A stretch of 64,000 bases of DNA from JACMQX01 sp040385105 (GCA_040385105.1 JAZKHY010000004.1:248001-312000), one strand, 5' to 3'. Counted from the stretch's first letter, positions 15,953 to 24,963 are shown. A program made the numbers and translations. The notes: generated by a model from the letters alone, not told the origin.

Positions 15953-17425
15953 ATGTACCGCAATGCTGGTCTTCAAAATGGTCCTTTTGGCTACCCGTGG
16001 ACTGGGCTGGGTTCGACTATTGGAAATGCCGCGTTTGAGCATCACAAGAACACCGGGTTGCCGTTGGAAAATATTGGCACCTTTGCTCTAGGTGTTGCCT
16101 GTGGCATTTCCCAGGATATCGTGGACGTAGTTGGCCCCGATGGGAAGCCTGAGCCGACGAGCGAAAATGTCTTAGTTCTGGAAGAATCCGTCAGGGGAAA
16201 AGACAAAGCATTGGGTCCGTTCTTGGCGGTTTTACGAGATTTTCAGAATGCGCAAGTGGATCTCGCAAGCATGTCTGGAAGCAGGAATGCGGTGAACCAC
16301 CGGATTTGGCAAATTCAAAAGGGTGTGCTTGAGGCAAGGTACCGCCAAATGCTGACCAACGGGATGACCCCAACGTTAGAGTCACCGGACGGCCGATCAT
16401 CTGTTTTTGAAGATCCGGGCGAACTAAGAGCTTTGAAGTTGCATTTGAGCATTGAACCAAAGCCGGTGCATTCATCAGTCGTTCTCCACGATTCATATAC
16501 GCGTGTCGGTTTGCGAAAGTCTTTGCTTCGCGGCCACCGCTCGGCAGTCATCCTAGATTCTGAAGCGAAGAATGCTATCAGGCGAATGAGAACTGAAGCG
16601 GTTGACGTAAATAACACATGGGATGGCAAAGACATTGCGGACACGAGCGCTAAGGACACCTACCAAAGAGTTGCGGCTCCGAGGGTGAGCCGCATCTTGG
16701 CAACGCAGCCAGCGCCCTTTCATGAAATCATGCGCACCATCGGACAAGAACTCAGTGAGCAAGGTACTCTTGCAAGAATGCTGGTTTCGTGGAGACAATC
16801 TGAGTTCGACATGCATTCTTCCATGCATCCGACAACGGACTTCATCCAGAGATTTTATGAGGTTGGTCTCGCGCTTCTTTACGAGTCTGTGGAGATGTCT
16901 CGGGGTGGTCATGCGCCGCGGCGGCAGGTCAGGCTTAGCGTGAATGTTCAGAACGCAGAAAAGGAGAAAAGGGCACATTACGAGGCTGTAGCCGCCTCGC
17001 TCCCGCCAGACTCCATAGCCCGACCTAGCCTGCGTCGCGCACTCCAACATGCGAGACGCGCTGTTTCTGCGAGCCACGCCTTTGATTGTTTAACTGGTGA
17101 CATTTCCATTGAGGCTTACTGCAAGGTTGCACCACTGATTGACTGGTATATGGATCGCGCGTTGGAGATTTTTGTGCACCCATCCCAGCAGAAAGCCGCT
17201 ATGGTCGAGAGCGCGCTCTTCGCAGCCTGGAATTTCGGTGTCAAGGCAGTGCCGATGAATCAACTAAAGCTCTACTGCAATGGTACTTACCGCAAGCAGT
17301 CTGATATTGAGGAAGGCGTACGCGTTCTGATTTCGTGGGGCCGGGCAGCGCTCGATGGTAGGAGCGCACTTTATTCGAGGATGATTCCCCAACCTCCGAA
17401 ACCTTTGGGAAAGTCGGCCATTTAG
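15953..17425 (+). CDS. large hypothetical protein, orphan
   Basis: 490 residues, soluble, mixed alpha with no signal peptide or membrane helix. Notable segments: DVVGPDGKPEPTSENVLVLEES near 60-80, HRSAVILDSEAKNAIRRMRTEAVD near 200 and RPSLRRALQHARRAVSASHAFDCLTGD near 365. I recognise no catalytic motif or family. Codon use is less GC-rich than in the neighbouring island genes. It stands alone, with about 430 bases before it and 360 after. Location among mobile genes suggests cargo, possibly a defence or regulatory protein, but this is only context. Confidence 0.6.
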   Translation: MYRNAGLQNGPFGYPWTGLGSTIGNAAFEHHKNTGLPLENIGTFALGVACGISQDIVDVVGPDGKPEPTSENVLVLEESVRGKDKALGPFLAVLRDFQNAQVDLASMSGSRNAVNHRIWQIQKGVLEARYRQMLTNGMTPTLESPDGRSSVFEDPGELRALKLHLSIEPKPVHSSVVLHDSYTRVGLRKSLLRGHRSAVILDSEAKNAIRRMRTEAVDVNNTWDGKDIADTSAKDTYQRVAAPRVSRILATQPAPFHEIMRTIGQELSEQGTLARMLVSWRQSEFDMHSSMHPTTDFIQRFYEVGLALLYESVEMSRGGHAPRRQVRLSVNVQNAEKEKRAHYEAVAASLPPDSIARPSLRRALQHARRAVSASHAFDCLTGDISIEAYCKVAPLIDWYMDRALEIFVHPSQQKAAMVESALFAAWNFGVKAVPMNQLKLYCNGTYRKQSDIEEGVRVLISWGRAALDGRSALYSRMIPQPPKPLGKSAI

Positions 17426-17483
17426 TCTGGTCGGATTCTTGATGCTGCAATCCTGGGCTGTGACCTGCCCTGTACCCTCGCAC

Positions 17484-17511
17484 CACTCAGCACTCAGCAC
17501 TCAGCACTCAG
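17484..17511. repeat. four tandem CACTCAG heptamers
   Basis: Four exact copies of CACTCAG in a row lie 58 bases past the stop of the 490-residue gene. Heptamer repeats can change length by slippage, but this one lies outside any supported reading frame. The rest of the 17426-17789 gap holds no gene that I can support. Confidence 0.8.
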
Positions 17512-17789
17512 CAAATCGTAGGTCCGGCGGTTCATAATCAAATGATTTCTGTCTCGCTGGATGAAGAAGATCAAGCTCAATTGCCATAACTTTGTATTGA
17601 CTGAAAGTATTCCCGAGATGTCCTGGGCAATTGCAACAAATGTTCATGCTACTGCGAGTGCGTTTGCCGCAACATTGGTCCCGTAGTAACCAAATCGAGC
17701 CCTAGATGTGTTGCGACAAAAAAATTGGCTGGCTGTCCATGCTAGGGACAGCCAGGCCATGGCGAGACTTGTTGAAACGAACGGACTGG

Positions 17790-18791
17790 TTATCCAGGCT
17801 TTTTTCCTTGGCGACAAAGGGATTCCCACTCAGCGACCATTTCCATCCTGATCATCGCCTCTTCCCCCGCTTCTTTGCGATGGGCGTTCGTCCATCCAGT
17901 AGTGCATGCTTGGAGTTCCGCTTCAGTCAGGGAGCCTGCATTTCGCGTGCCACTTTCCACGGCGGATTCTGGTACTTTGGAGCCGGCAGAGTACTCCTGC
18001 TTCGCAGCTATCTTGGTCGGTCCATATAGCGGCAGGAAGAAGGAACCGCCACCGAGACTTTCAATGCGCCTTTGCTCCTCAAAAAATTTCCTCACAATTG
18101 GGCCATCCCCATCGACAGTCGAGGCGTAGCGCGTAGACGTCCCATGCAACTGCCCGTCTTTAAAATTCTCCTCCCGGTCTCCCCATCTCTGCACACCACT
18201 TTGCTTGCCTGACTCCCAACGGAGTTCTGTGAGCAACACTTCGCCAGTCGCATCCCACTCCTTTTGTTCTCCCTGCCGCTGCCCGTTTTGCCATTCTGAC
18301 TTGCTGATGAGCTTGCCCAGGTCGGGATTGAAAACTTCAACCAAGCCATGGTACTTGCCGTCTTTGAAGTTGCTCCGCTTTTTGATGTCGGTTGTGCCGG
18401 AATCGAAATACTCGAAGAGCCCTTGAGCTAAGCCGTCTTTCATGGTTCCCGATAGCACCAAGGTGCCTGTATCCGGGTTCCATCTTTTGACTGAACCGTT
18501 CATTCGCCCAGCGGAATAAGTCGTTTCTAACGTCTTCACTTTGCCCACATGGCAAACCGCGTCACCCTCCAGTAGACCATTCTTAAAACTGGCTTCACAG
18601 ATGTTTCGCTCGTTGCGTTCCTCCAGCTGGAAGTTCGTCACCTTCCCGCTATATGGCTCATCGGCGTTTCGCTTGTAGACCAATCCGCGGTTGTTTTCGA
18701 GCTGACGGCCATCCACGGTCTCACCGCAGCCGACCAATAGTATGACGACCGCAGCAAGCGCTGCGACGAATCTGATTTTTCTCACATGCAT
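17790..18791 (-). CDS. MORN/YwqK-type repeat lipoprotein
   Basis: 333 residues from the ATG at 18791 (GGAGG ribosome site 7 bases upstream). A lipoprotein signal has Cys22 in VILLVGCGE. The body is built of short repeats of the type 'FKNGLLEGDAV', 'MKDGLAQGLFEYFDSG', 'FKDGKYHGLVEVFN', 'WQNGQRQGEQKEWD' and 'FKDGQLHGTSTRY', matching the MORN-like YwqK antitoxin-type repeat. The C-terminal 70 residues (EAELQACTTGWTNAHRKEAGEEAMIRMEMVAEWESLCRQ) form a separate helical domain. YwqK-like proteins are often immunity or cell-surface proteins. It is divergent from an XRE regulator. Confidence 0.75.
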   Translation of the reverse strand: MHVRKIRFVAALAAVVILLVGCGETVDGRQLENNRGLVYKRNADEPYSGKVTNFQLEERNERNICEASFKNGLLEGDAVCHVGKVKTLETTYSAGRMNGSVKRWNPDTGTLVLSGTMKDGLAQGLFEYFDSGTTDIKKRSNFKDGKYHGLVEVFNPDLGKLISKSEWQNGQRQGEQKEWDATGEVLLTELRWESGKQSGVQRWGDREENFKDGQLHGTSTRYASTVDGDGPIVRKFFEEQRRIESLGGGSFFLPLYGPTKIAAKQEYSAGSKVPESAVESGTRNAGSLTEAELQACTTGWTNAHRKEAGEEAMIRMEMVAEWESLCRQGKKPG

Positions 18792-18852
18792 TTCACTACC
18801 TCCGTTCCTAACAATTAGCGAGCAACTGGGTGCCCGCAAGGGTTGATTTAGC

Positions 18853-18870
18853 TGTCTATAGACACGTGTC
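18853..18870. promoter_or_regulatory. two overlapping palindromes between lipoprotein and XRE genes
   Basis: TGTCTATAGACA (12 bases, perfect) overlaps GACACGTGTC (10 bases, perfect) by four bases. The site lies between the divergent promoters, 34 bp before the XRE start and about 60 bp before the lipoprotein start. It is a good candidate binding site for the XRE protein. Confidence 0.55.
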
Positions 18871-18903
18871 AAGAGTATACGAGCCGCGCATAGTGCGGGC
18901 TTC

Positions 18904-19164
18904 ATGCGACCCAGCAAAAATGTTCTATTGATTGAAGCGCTTGCCACTGAGATCAAGGTCCGGCGCGGCGAGCTGGGGTTGAGTCAGGAAGCCTTGGCCA
19001 ACCAGTGCGAACTGGATCGCCCGTACATCTCGCTTATCGAAGTGGGCAAAAAGCAGCCGACGCTCAGTGTTCTGGCAAAACTGGCACTCGGTCTGGATCT
19101 CCCGCTGGGGGAGTTCATGACGCGGGTAGAGAGTCGCTATCGTCGGAGTGCCGACCGGCTGTAG
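18904..19164 (+). CDS. XRE-family helix-turn-helix regulator
   Basis: 86 residues that are almost entirely one Cro/CI-type HTH domain: LATEIKVRRGELGLSQEALANQCELDRPYISLIEVGKKQPTLSVLAKLALGLDL. No sensory or enzymatic domain is attached. Short XRE proteins like this commonly regulate themselves and a divergent gene; the palindromes at 18853-18870 and the divergent lipoprotein fit that. It is also next to the leftward island module ending at 19187, though in the opposite direction. Confidence 0.85.
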   Translation: MRPSKNVLLIEALATEIKVRRGELGLSQEALANQCELDRPYISLIEVGKKQPTLSVLAKLALGLDLPLGEFMTRVESRYRRSADRL

Positions 19165-19186
19165 CATTGACCTCCGGAGCAACCCC

Positions 19187-20077
19187 CTATGAAAGCTGCG
19201 CCGCCTTGAGACTCAGTTTGTCGGCCAAGTTCCTAGGAGCGGCAACATCGCCCGAATCCTCCCCTGATTGTTGAACAGGGGTAGGAAAAAACTCCTCTAC
19301 AACTGCAGCTCCTTCTTCCATGGTGTCCTCGAATGCTCCCGCAGCAAGCCCCTGCCGCGCCGCCTCGTCCAACGCGTCCTGCGCGATTCCACCTGCCCGT
19401 CTCGCCGCATCTTCGGCTCTCGCCGCTTCAATCGCGGCGGAAAGCGTGGACCCGCTACGCACCGTCAAATCCACGTAGTAGATCGGCGTCCGATGCGACT
19501 GTGTCGTGGACTTACCCCGCAGACGCAGCTCCAACGGCAGCGTCGCCAGCAGCCCACCCGACACCGCCTGGAAGTACCTGAGCCGCGCAGACAGCACCCT
19601 GATGCTGTTGAACCCCGTCGTCCTGAAGACGAAAGAACTCAACTCATCCTCGTCGCCTATCCTCACATTCAGCCGTGCGTATGGTTTGCACCCACCGGCC
19701 TCTCCAATATCACAGCCTTCCGGCGCCGGGCAAGCAAGCGTCTTCAGGCCCTCAAGTGTTGAGCGCCTGCACGTTTCCCCGTTCCCCACGCACAGCGGCC
19801 GGCCAGTTCTCCGGTCGAACATGGAGTAGCTCGCCCGCATGTTCAGGTCCGGATCGCTGAACAGCAACCGGACCGGGATCGCCCGAAGCTTTGCCTCCGG
19901 TGATTTACGGAGTGTCGCGTCAAGCGGATGGTTCAGCCAGCCCTTGGCGGTCTGAACCTGGGTCGTGATGGTGAACTCATCATCCTTCTCAGGCAGGCGC
20001 TTACCGTTCTTCTCCACGACGCGCCCGATCGAGATGCGCCCGACCTCGGGCGGTGTCAATGCCAATCCTTTCAGCAT
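19187..20077 (-). CDS. Cys-rich island protein, recombination-directionality-factor-like
   Basis: 296 residues. The N-terminal half carries a Cys cluster (GRPLCVGNGETCRR, TLACPAPEGCDIGEAGGCKPYARLNVRI) that could hold zinc; the central part is beta-rich (FNSIRVLSARLRYFQAVSG) and the C-terminus is Ala/Glu-rich. Proteins of this type in integrative elements are often labelled hydrolase or metal-binding protein, and they resemble Gp3-like recombination directionality factors. I am only moderately sure of that link. It is the last gene of a leftward block, 12 bp after the YqaJ recombinase gene. Confidence 0.6.
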   Translation of the reverse strand: MLKGLALTPPEVGRISIGRVVEKNGKRLPEKDDEFTITTQVQTAKGWLNHPLDATLRKSPEAKLRAIPVRLLFSDPDLNMRASYSMFDRRTGRPLCVGNGETCRRSTLEGLKTLACPAPEGCDIGEAGGCKPYARLNVRIGDEDELSSFVFRTTGFNSIRVLSARLRYFQAVSGGLLATLPLELRLRGKSTTQSHRTPIYYVDLTVRSGSTLSAAIEAARAEDAARRAGGIAQDALDEAARQGLAAGAFEDTMEEGAAVVEEFFPTPVQQSGEDSGDVAAPRNLADKLSLKAAQLS

Positions 20078-20089
20078 GATTGCTCCTTC

Positions 20090-21094
20090 TTAGTTAGGTT
20101 GAACCAGGAACCGCCTGGAGCCGGGTTGGGGTTTCTCGTGTTGTTTCGCGAGATCGGGATGCGCCTTGAGCAAGGCTTCCATGTCTACGCTCAAGCCGTC
20201 CTTGCTGCGCTTCCAGGTCACTTCACCGCTGTCAAAGATGACCCGGGTCGCATCCTGCATCCGCTGCTGGATGCGCTGCTTGAGCTTGGCCTCGAACTCG
20301 CCAAAGCGAGCCAGGGAGTCGCGGATGGACACCAGGTCAGAGAACACCGCAGACATTTCCACGTCGTCGGAGAGATCCAGGGTCGCACCGGCGTCACGCG
20401 GGTAGAGCGCACGCAGGGCCGTGTCCGCCGAATCCGAGCCATCAGCCGCAGGTGCCTCCTCCAGCTCAACATCCCGCCAGAACTGGTGCTCCAGGGCGAT
20501 CAGCTGGGAGATCATGGTGTCGTCACGGTGTATCCGGTGAACCTGAAGCTCCTGGCCGCAGATCAGGACCGCCACATCTGCCGCCTGCTTGCCGGTGACG
20601 GCCAGCTGGTGCATGACCTGCAGCTGGATGTACTCCGGCACACCATCCTTCCAGAGCCTGGCGCCGTTCATCCCCGCCGTCTTGCACTCCAGGATCTGGA
20701 CATCCGGCGCCCCAACGACCTCGCGGTCGATGTTGGCCAGCATCCAGGGATGATCCGGATGCTGCAGGACAGCATTGATGCGCCGCACCCGGTTTCCCGT
20801 CCGCTTGGTGTAGTGGGCGGCAACGATGGGCTCCAGGAGAGTGCCCCAGTACATGGGGCTGGCCTCGTCATTGGGATCGATCTTGGGGAGCAGGTCGTCG
20901 CGGCCGGTCTTCTCCATCCAGAGCTGAAGCTGCGACTTGTACGGGTTAAGGCCGACAGCCGCCGCCGCGTCCGAACTGCCGACGCCGCCTTTCCTGACTT
21001 CGAGCCACTCGTCGCGGCTGAGCTCCTGGGTTTTGACGAGGCGCAGGGCCGGCTTGGACCGGAGTGGGTTTTGAGAGTGAATAGCATTGCCCAT
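20090..21094 (-). CDS. YqaJ-type viral recombinase / exonuclease
   Basis: 334 residues from the ATG at 21094. The start RDEWLEVRKGGVGSSDAAAAVGLNPYKSQLQLWMEKTG and GTLLEPIVAAHYTKRTG are the YqaJ signature. The PD-(D/E)xK nuclease residues are visible as Asp123 (LANIDREV) and Glu136-x-Lys138 (ILECKTA). This family works like lambda exonuclease, resecting double-strand ends for annealing recombination. It sits in a leftward block with the RDF-like and DUF932 genes. No single-strand annealing protein is visible beside it. Confidence 0.85.
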   Translation of the reverse strand: MGNAIHSQNPLRSKPALRLVKTQELSRDEWLEVRKGGVGSSDAAAAVGLNPYKSQLQLWMEKTGRDDLLPKIDPNDEASPMYWGTLLEPIVAAHYTKRTGNRVRRINAVLQHPDHPWMLANIDREVVGAPDVQILECKTAGMNGARLWKDGVPEYIQLQVMHQLAVTGKQAADVAVLICGQELQVHRIHRDDTMISQLIALEHQFWRDVELEEAPAADGSDSADTALRALYPRDAGATLDLSDDVEMSAVFSDLVSIRDSLARFGEFEAKLKQRIQQRMQDATRVIFDSGEVTWKRSKDGLSVDMEALLKAHPDLAKQHEKPQPGSRRFLVQPN

Positions 21095-21168
21095 GGCAAC
21101 TCCTTCTATGTGGTTGAACAAAGCAAAAGGCCCGGTGGAAACCACCGGGCCTCTATGACGCGAAGTGC

Positions 21169-22137
21169 TTACTTCGCAAGTTGCAGCGCATGGTCCAGCG
21201 CCCGCTGCTTCAGCCCCGCGCCGGAGCCGAACCAGGCCGAGTCGAGCCGGTACTCGGCGTTGCGGGCACGCTTTTCGTGGTCAACGAACTCCGTGACGGC
21301 GCAGAGCAGTCCCCACGCCGTGCCCTGGGCGGCCGACAGTTCAGCGCCCCGACCGGCACCTTCGTACAGGGACTGCACCTTCTTCAGGGCTCGCTCGTTC
21401 ATCAGGCGATCCGCCGGGTTGGCGTGGCCGTCCGTCTGGCAGAGCACCTTCAGGAAGTAGTTCATCGACTCGTGGCTCTTGACCTTGCGCTCAGAGAGCA
21501 TCTTCATGCTGTACATGAAGCTGTCCCACTGGGAAACAGCAATGCCAAGCTGGCGCTTGACGAGCTGGGCGTCGAAGGACGTGGAGTGCGGGACCTTGAT
21601 GGCCGAGGTGGTGCCGTTCAGGGCGACGGACAGGGTGTTGTTGCAAACCACCCGTACTGTCGTCGGCGTCGCCGTCGTGGCCAGGGTGCCATCGCAGGAC
21701 GTGGCCAGCAGGATGTAGCCTTTGACCTCGTCGTTGCCCTTCAAGGTGGCGGTCTTGCCAGTCCGGGCCAAAGCCCAGAACTTCTTGCCACCTTTCAGGA
21801 CGCCGGCCGTCTCCAGCTCGAAGCCGGCGACTTCTGTGAGGTCACGGTAGAACTCCAGGACGGCCTTGGGCTGCACGATCTGGTAGCGACCGCTCACGAC
21901 GGACAGCGGCACTTTTGTGTCACTGCGGTACAGGACCTTCTGGTCCTCGAAGGTCATGATGGAGCCGAGGGAGCCGGCCTGCTCCGTCATATAGCGCACA
22001 GGGGTCTGGCAGATGGTCCAGTCCATGCCTGCGTTCTTTGCCCAGACTTCGATGGGCTGTTTGGCGGGCAGCTTGTTGCCGAGCTGGTGCCAGGGGGTGT
22101 CGCCTACATAGGCCATTTGTTCGAGAAGGTGTGCCAT
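21169..22137 (-). CDS. DUF932 protein
   Basis: 322 residues from the ATG at 22137. It has the DUF932 start MAYVGDTPWHQLGNKLP, the central VLYRSDTKVPLSVVSGRYQIVQPKAVLEFYRDL, and later GYILLATSCDGTLATTATPTTVRVVCNNTLSVAL. DUF932 proteins are common in phages, plasmids and integrative elements, near recombination genes, but their activity is not established. The region before the start contains an antisense-looking frame that I did not accept. 74 bp separate it from the YqaJ gene. Confidence 0.82.
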   Translation of the reverse strand: MAHLLEQMAYVGDTPWHQLGNKLPAKQPIEVWAKNAGMDWTICQTPVRYMTEQAGSLGSIMTFEDQKVLYRSDTKVPLSVVSGRYQIVQPKAVLEFYRDLTEVAGFELETAGVLKGGKKFWALARTGKTATLKGNDEVKGYILLATSCDGTLATTATPTTVRVVCNNTLSVALNGTTSAIKVPHSTSFDAQLVKRQLGIAVSQWDSFMYSMKMLSERKVKSHESMNYFLKVLCQTDGHANPADRLMNERALKKVQSLYEGAGRGAELSAAQGTAWGLLCAVTEFVDHEKRARNAEYRLDSAWFGSGAGLKQRALDHALQLAK

Positions 22138-22261
22138 GGTGATTTGCTTTCTAAAGAGGAGGACGCGCAGGGCTGCGCCGCAACGCGGCATAAAAGCCAG
22201 CTGCGCTGGTGGGTCAAGGCGGGGGGAAAGGACGGTGCCTGGGGCGGCGCCTGGTGGCCCG

Positions 22262-22660
22262 CTATTCGGGGAACAGGGGCTGTTGGAGGTCGGGCTCGTC
22301 GTCGAGGCGCCTGGTCGGTTTGGTGCAGAGCAGCGACTGTTTATTGAAGCTGAAGCCGCAGTCCAGGCATTCACAGTCGTTGAGCACGTCTTGGTCTACA
22401 AGCTCGCCGAGGTCGGCGCCAATCTTGCAGCCAAACGCGCCGCCGACCATGGCGCCCAAGGCTGCACCAGCCAGTGCGCCGATGGTCATCGTTGGCGGAC
22501 CACCGATGATGCCGAGGGACATGCCGACTTGAGCGCCTCGCAGGGCGCCGACTGCGCCGCTTAGGCTGCCGGCGATGGTGCCAATTGAGGCGACGGTTCG
22601 CCTTCCGACGAAGCGTCTACCGAGACGGGTTGAGTTGCATTTGGGGCAACAGAGGGACAT
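22262..22660 (-). CDS. zinc-ribbon and Gly-zipper small protein
   Basis: 132 residues. The N-terminus CCPKCNSTRLGRR and the C-terminal CECLDCGFSF each give a Cys-x2-Cys pair, together a plausible zinc ribbon split by a central Gly/Ala-rich stretch (GTIAGSLSGAVGALRGAQVGMSLGIIGG ... GALAGAALGAMVGGAFG) of the glycine-zipper type that could insert in membranes. It is the first gene of the leftward block. Function unknown; proteins with this layout are frequent in integrative elements. Confidence 0.65.
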   Translation of the reverse strand: MSLCCPKCNSTRLGRRFVGRRTVASIGTIAGSLSGAVGALRGAQVGMSLGIIGGPPTMTIGALAGAALGAMVGGAFGCKIGADLGELVDQDVLNDCECLDCGFSFNKQSLLCTKPTRRLDDEPDLQQPLFPE

Positions 22661-22980
22661 ATGTTTCTCCTTCTATGTTCGCAATGCCAACGGATGCTCG
22701 TAGAAACATTCCGTCAGTGAGCCGACGACTCAAGCAGGTCATATGTGACTGAATATTCTTTCAATCAACAAATCAGGCGCGCAGGCCCTTCGACGCAACA
22801 TTCAAAAGTAGGCAAGCTACTCAGGAGGGATAGCACAAGCTGTGCGGAGGCTGCGAAGTACACGTCATGGGAACATTTGACGCCTGGCAATTGATGCCCT
22901 CACTTTGCCGTCTAGCTGCCACCATTTGTTGATGACCGATCGAAGAAAAGCAAGAATAGCTGTATTGCCGTCCGACTGAA
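22661..22980. other. intergenic region upstream of five-gene operon
   Basis: About 320 bases between divergent blocks. No gene is supportable. It must contain the promoter of the rightward SIS-HAD/PRTase operon. I see no clear operator or strong sigma-70 promoter by eye. Confidence 0.4.
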
Positions 22981-24942
22981 ATGCAAGGACAATGCCTTAC
23001 AGAAAATCAACTGACGGGTCATATTGACCAAAGCTACAAGGTAAGTATGGGACGGGCATTCGCAGAAGAACTAGACCGAATGGAAGACACACTTAGGTGG
23101 TCGGTTTCGGTGGACGTTCCTCTCTCTGCATTCACCGAACTGACAGACCCTGGCCTTCGCGTGATCATCGGCTCTGGCGGGTCGTTCACCGTGGCGACAG
23201 CACTTGCGGCCCACGAAAGTAATTCGGGACTTGGTATTGCCTTGGCCCTGACGCCCCTTCAGTACGTGCAGCGGGCTGATAAACTGCCCTCGCACTCCGC
23301 GCTGCTAATTTCGGCGGAAGGAAAGAACCGCGACATCCTGCATGCGGCGAGCAAAGCATTCACAGTGGCCACAAGTTCCGAGGTCTTGACCTTCAGCAGC
23401 GCCTCTCCGCTGATAAGTCTCGCCGCCCAAGTGCCCTCAGCACGTGTGTTCAACTTCGACCCGCCTTGGGGGCGTGATGGATATCTGGCCACCAACAGCC
23501 TTCTCGCCAGCATCGTGCTTGGCTTCAGGCTGCGAGGATCAGACGTGGAAGGCGGCCCGGTCGCCGCGTTCTTGGGCTTGTATCGAACTACGGACAAGCT
23601 TGACCGCATCGCCAGCGAGGTGGCACGCACACGAAGGCTTCTTGTCCTGCACGGCATCAATGGGTTGATCGCGGCGGTGGACCTTGAGTCCAAGCTGTCG
23701 GAAGCGGCATTCGCCTTCACCCAGATCTCTGACTTTCGTCAGTTTGCCCACGGTCGCCACATCCAGTTGGACACGGAAGACGCACCCGTGCCGGTCATCG
23801 CCTTCATCAGCCCGCATGAGGACGCACTGTGGCACAGCACGCAAGAGCAAGTGCCGAGGCAAGTCACCGTGGTGAAGTGCGCCTTGCCCACAGACCAAGC
23901 CACAGCGACAGTCGTCGGGCTGCTAATCGTCATGGCGCTGGTCGAGAAGGTCGCTTCTGTCTTGAACCAAGACCCTGGACAACCGGTTGTCCCCGACTTT
24001 GCCCGCAGGATTCACGCGCTCGACATTTCCAGTCTCCTACCGCACCCTGTTGGCAGTAGTTCCAACCCGAAACTTGCCGCCTTGGAGGCTTCGATGACTC
24101 GCGCAGCCGCCGCGCAAGCCGGCGCACGATTCATTGACCGGTTAAGAAACGCTCGATTTACAGCCCTGGTGCTCGACTTCGATGGCACGCTTTGTGAGAC
24201 GCCGCGCCGATTCGAAGGGTTGGACGAGCGCCTGGAACCGATTGTCATCGGCTTGCTCAAGAGTGGCTTGACAATCGCGTTCGCATCCGGTCGCGGCAAT
24301 TCGCTGTACGACGACCTGCGCGAGCGCCTGCCCAACGAGACCCGGTCGCAATGTTTCCTTGGCTGCTATTCTGGGTCGTTTGTCATGCCACTGACGGAAG
24401 CTTGGCCAGACATCACCGCGGACCCGCAACTGAGTGCAATCCGAGATCGGCTGCAGGCGCTCGGGATCGTCAAGGAGCGCGGATTCACGCTCAGTGCGCG
24501 CATGGCGCAACTCACCATCAGGAGCACGAATGGCGACGGCATCGACATCCTGTTCACCCTGTGTTCCAGTCTCGTCAGCGAGCTTGCCGGCTGGCGGGTA
24601 TTCAGGTCCGCACATTCGGTTGATATCCTGACGCCGGCGGCCGCCAAGAATGCAGTAGTCAACTTCCTCGGGAACAGGCTGGGGGTGAATCCGCTCACCG
24701 AAGTGTGCCGGATTGGCGACCGTGGCGAGCAATTCGGTAACGACTCCGAGCTACTGGCAGAGGGCCTGGGTCTGAGCGTGGACGGCGTGGGCACTGACCC
24801 GAACTCTTGCTGGCTCTTCGGTGAACCGTCATTGGGGCCTGTTGGCCGTGCTGCCCACTATCTGGGATCATTGATCGTGAAAGACGGAAAAACCCACTTC
24901 GACGAGCGCGTGCTCGATCTCTGGAAACAACAGCTGGTCTGA
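22981..24942 (+). CDS. SIS-domain and HAD-phosphatase fusion protein
   Basis: 653 residues in two parts. Residues about 20-380 look like a double sugar-isomerase (SIS) unit: LRVIIGSGGSFTVATALAAH at about 59-78 is the phosphosugar-binding turn, and ESKLSEAAFAFTQISDFRQFAHGRH at about 236-260 matches the second SIS half. Residues about 390-653 are a HAD domain with the nucleophile motif DFDGTL at 399-404, the GRGNSLYDDL stretch and the acidic end IGDRGEQFGNDSELL. SIS domains bind or isomerise phosphosugars; HAD enzymes remove phosphates. A later ATG at 23047 with a nearby AAGG is an alternative start. First gene of the operon, 21 bp before the PRTase gene. Confidence 0.8.
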   Translation: MQGQCLTENQLTGHIDQSYKVSMGRAFAEELDRMEDTLRWSVSVDVPLSAFTELTDPGLRVIIGSGGSFTVATALAAHESNSGLGIALALTPLQYVQRADKLPSHSALLISAEGKNRDILHAASKAFTVATSSEVLTFSSASPLISLAAQVPSARVFNFDPPWGRDGYLATNSLLASIVLGFRLRGSDVEGGPVAAFLGLYRTTDKLDRIASEVARTRRLLVLHGINGLIAAVDLESKLSEAAFAFTQISDFRQFAHGRHIQLDTEDAPVPVIAFISPHEDALWHSTQEQVPRQVTVVKCALPTDQATATVVGLLIVMALVEKVASVLNQDPGQPVVPDFARRIHALDISSLLPHPVGSSSNPKLAALEASMTRAAAAQAGARFIDRLRNARFTALVLDFDGTLCETPRRFEGLDERLEPIVIGLLKSGLTIAFASGRGNSLYDDLRERLPNETRSQCFLGCYSGSFVMPLTEAWPDITADPQLSAIRDRLQALGIVKERGFTLSARMAQLTIRSTNGDGIDILFTLCSSLVSELAGWRVFRSAHSVDILTPAAAKNAVVNFLGNRLGVNPLTEVCRIGDRGEQFGNDSELLAEGLGLSVDGVGTDPNSCWLFGEPSLGPVGRAAHYLGSLIVKDGKTHFDERVLDLWKQQLV

Positions 24943-24963
24943 ACCGGCGTCAGGAGGACGGAC

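Noticed and set aside
19928..21460. Long plus-strand open frame (510 residues)
   Set aside because: It lies antisense to the YqaJ recombinase and its neighbours, which have clear family motifs; GC-rich antisense frames stay open by chance.
21181..22347. Plus-strand open frame (388 residues)
   Set aside because: Antisense to the DUF932 gene, with no recognisable motif.
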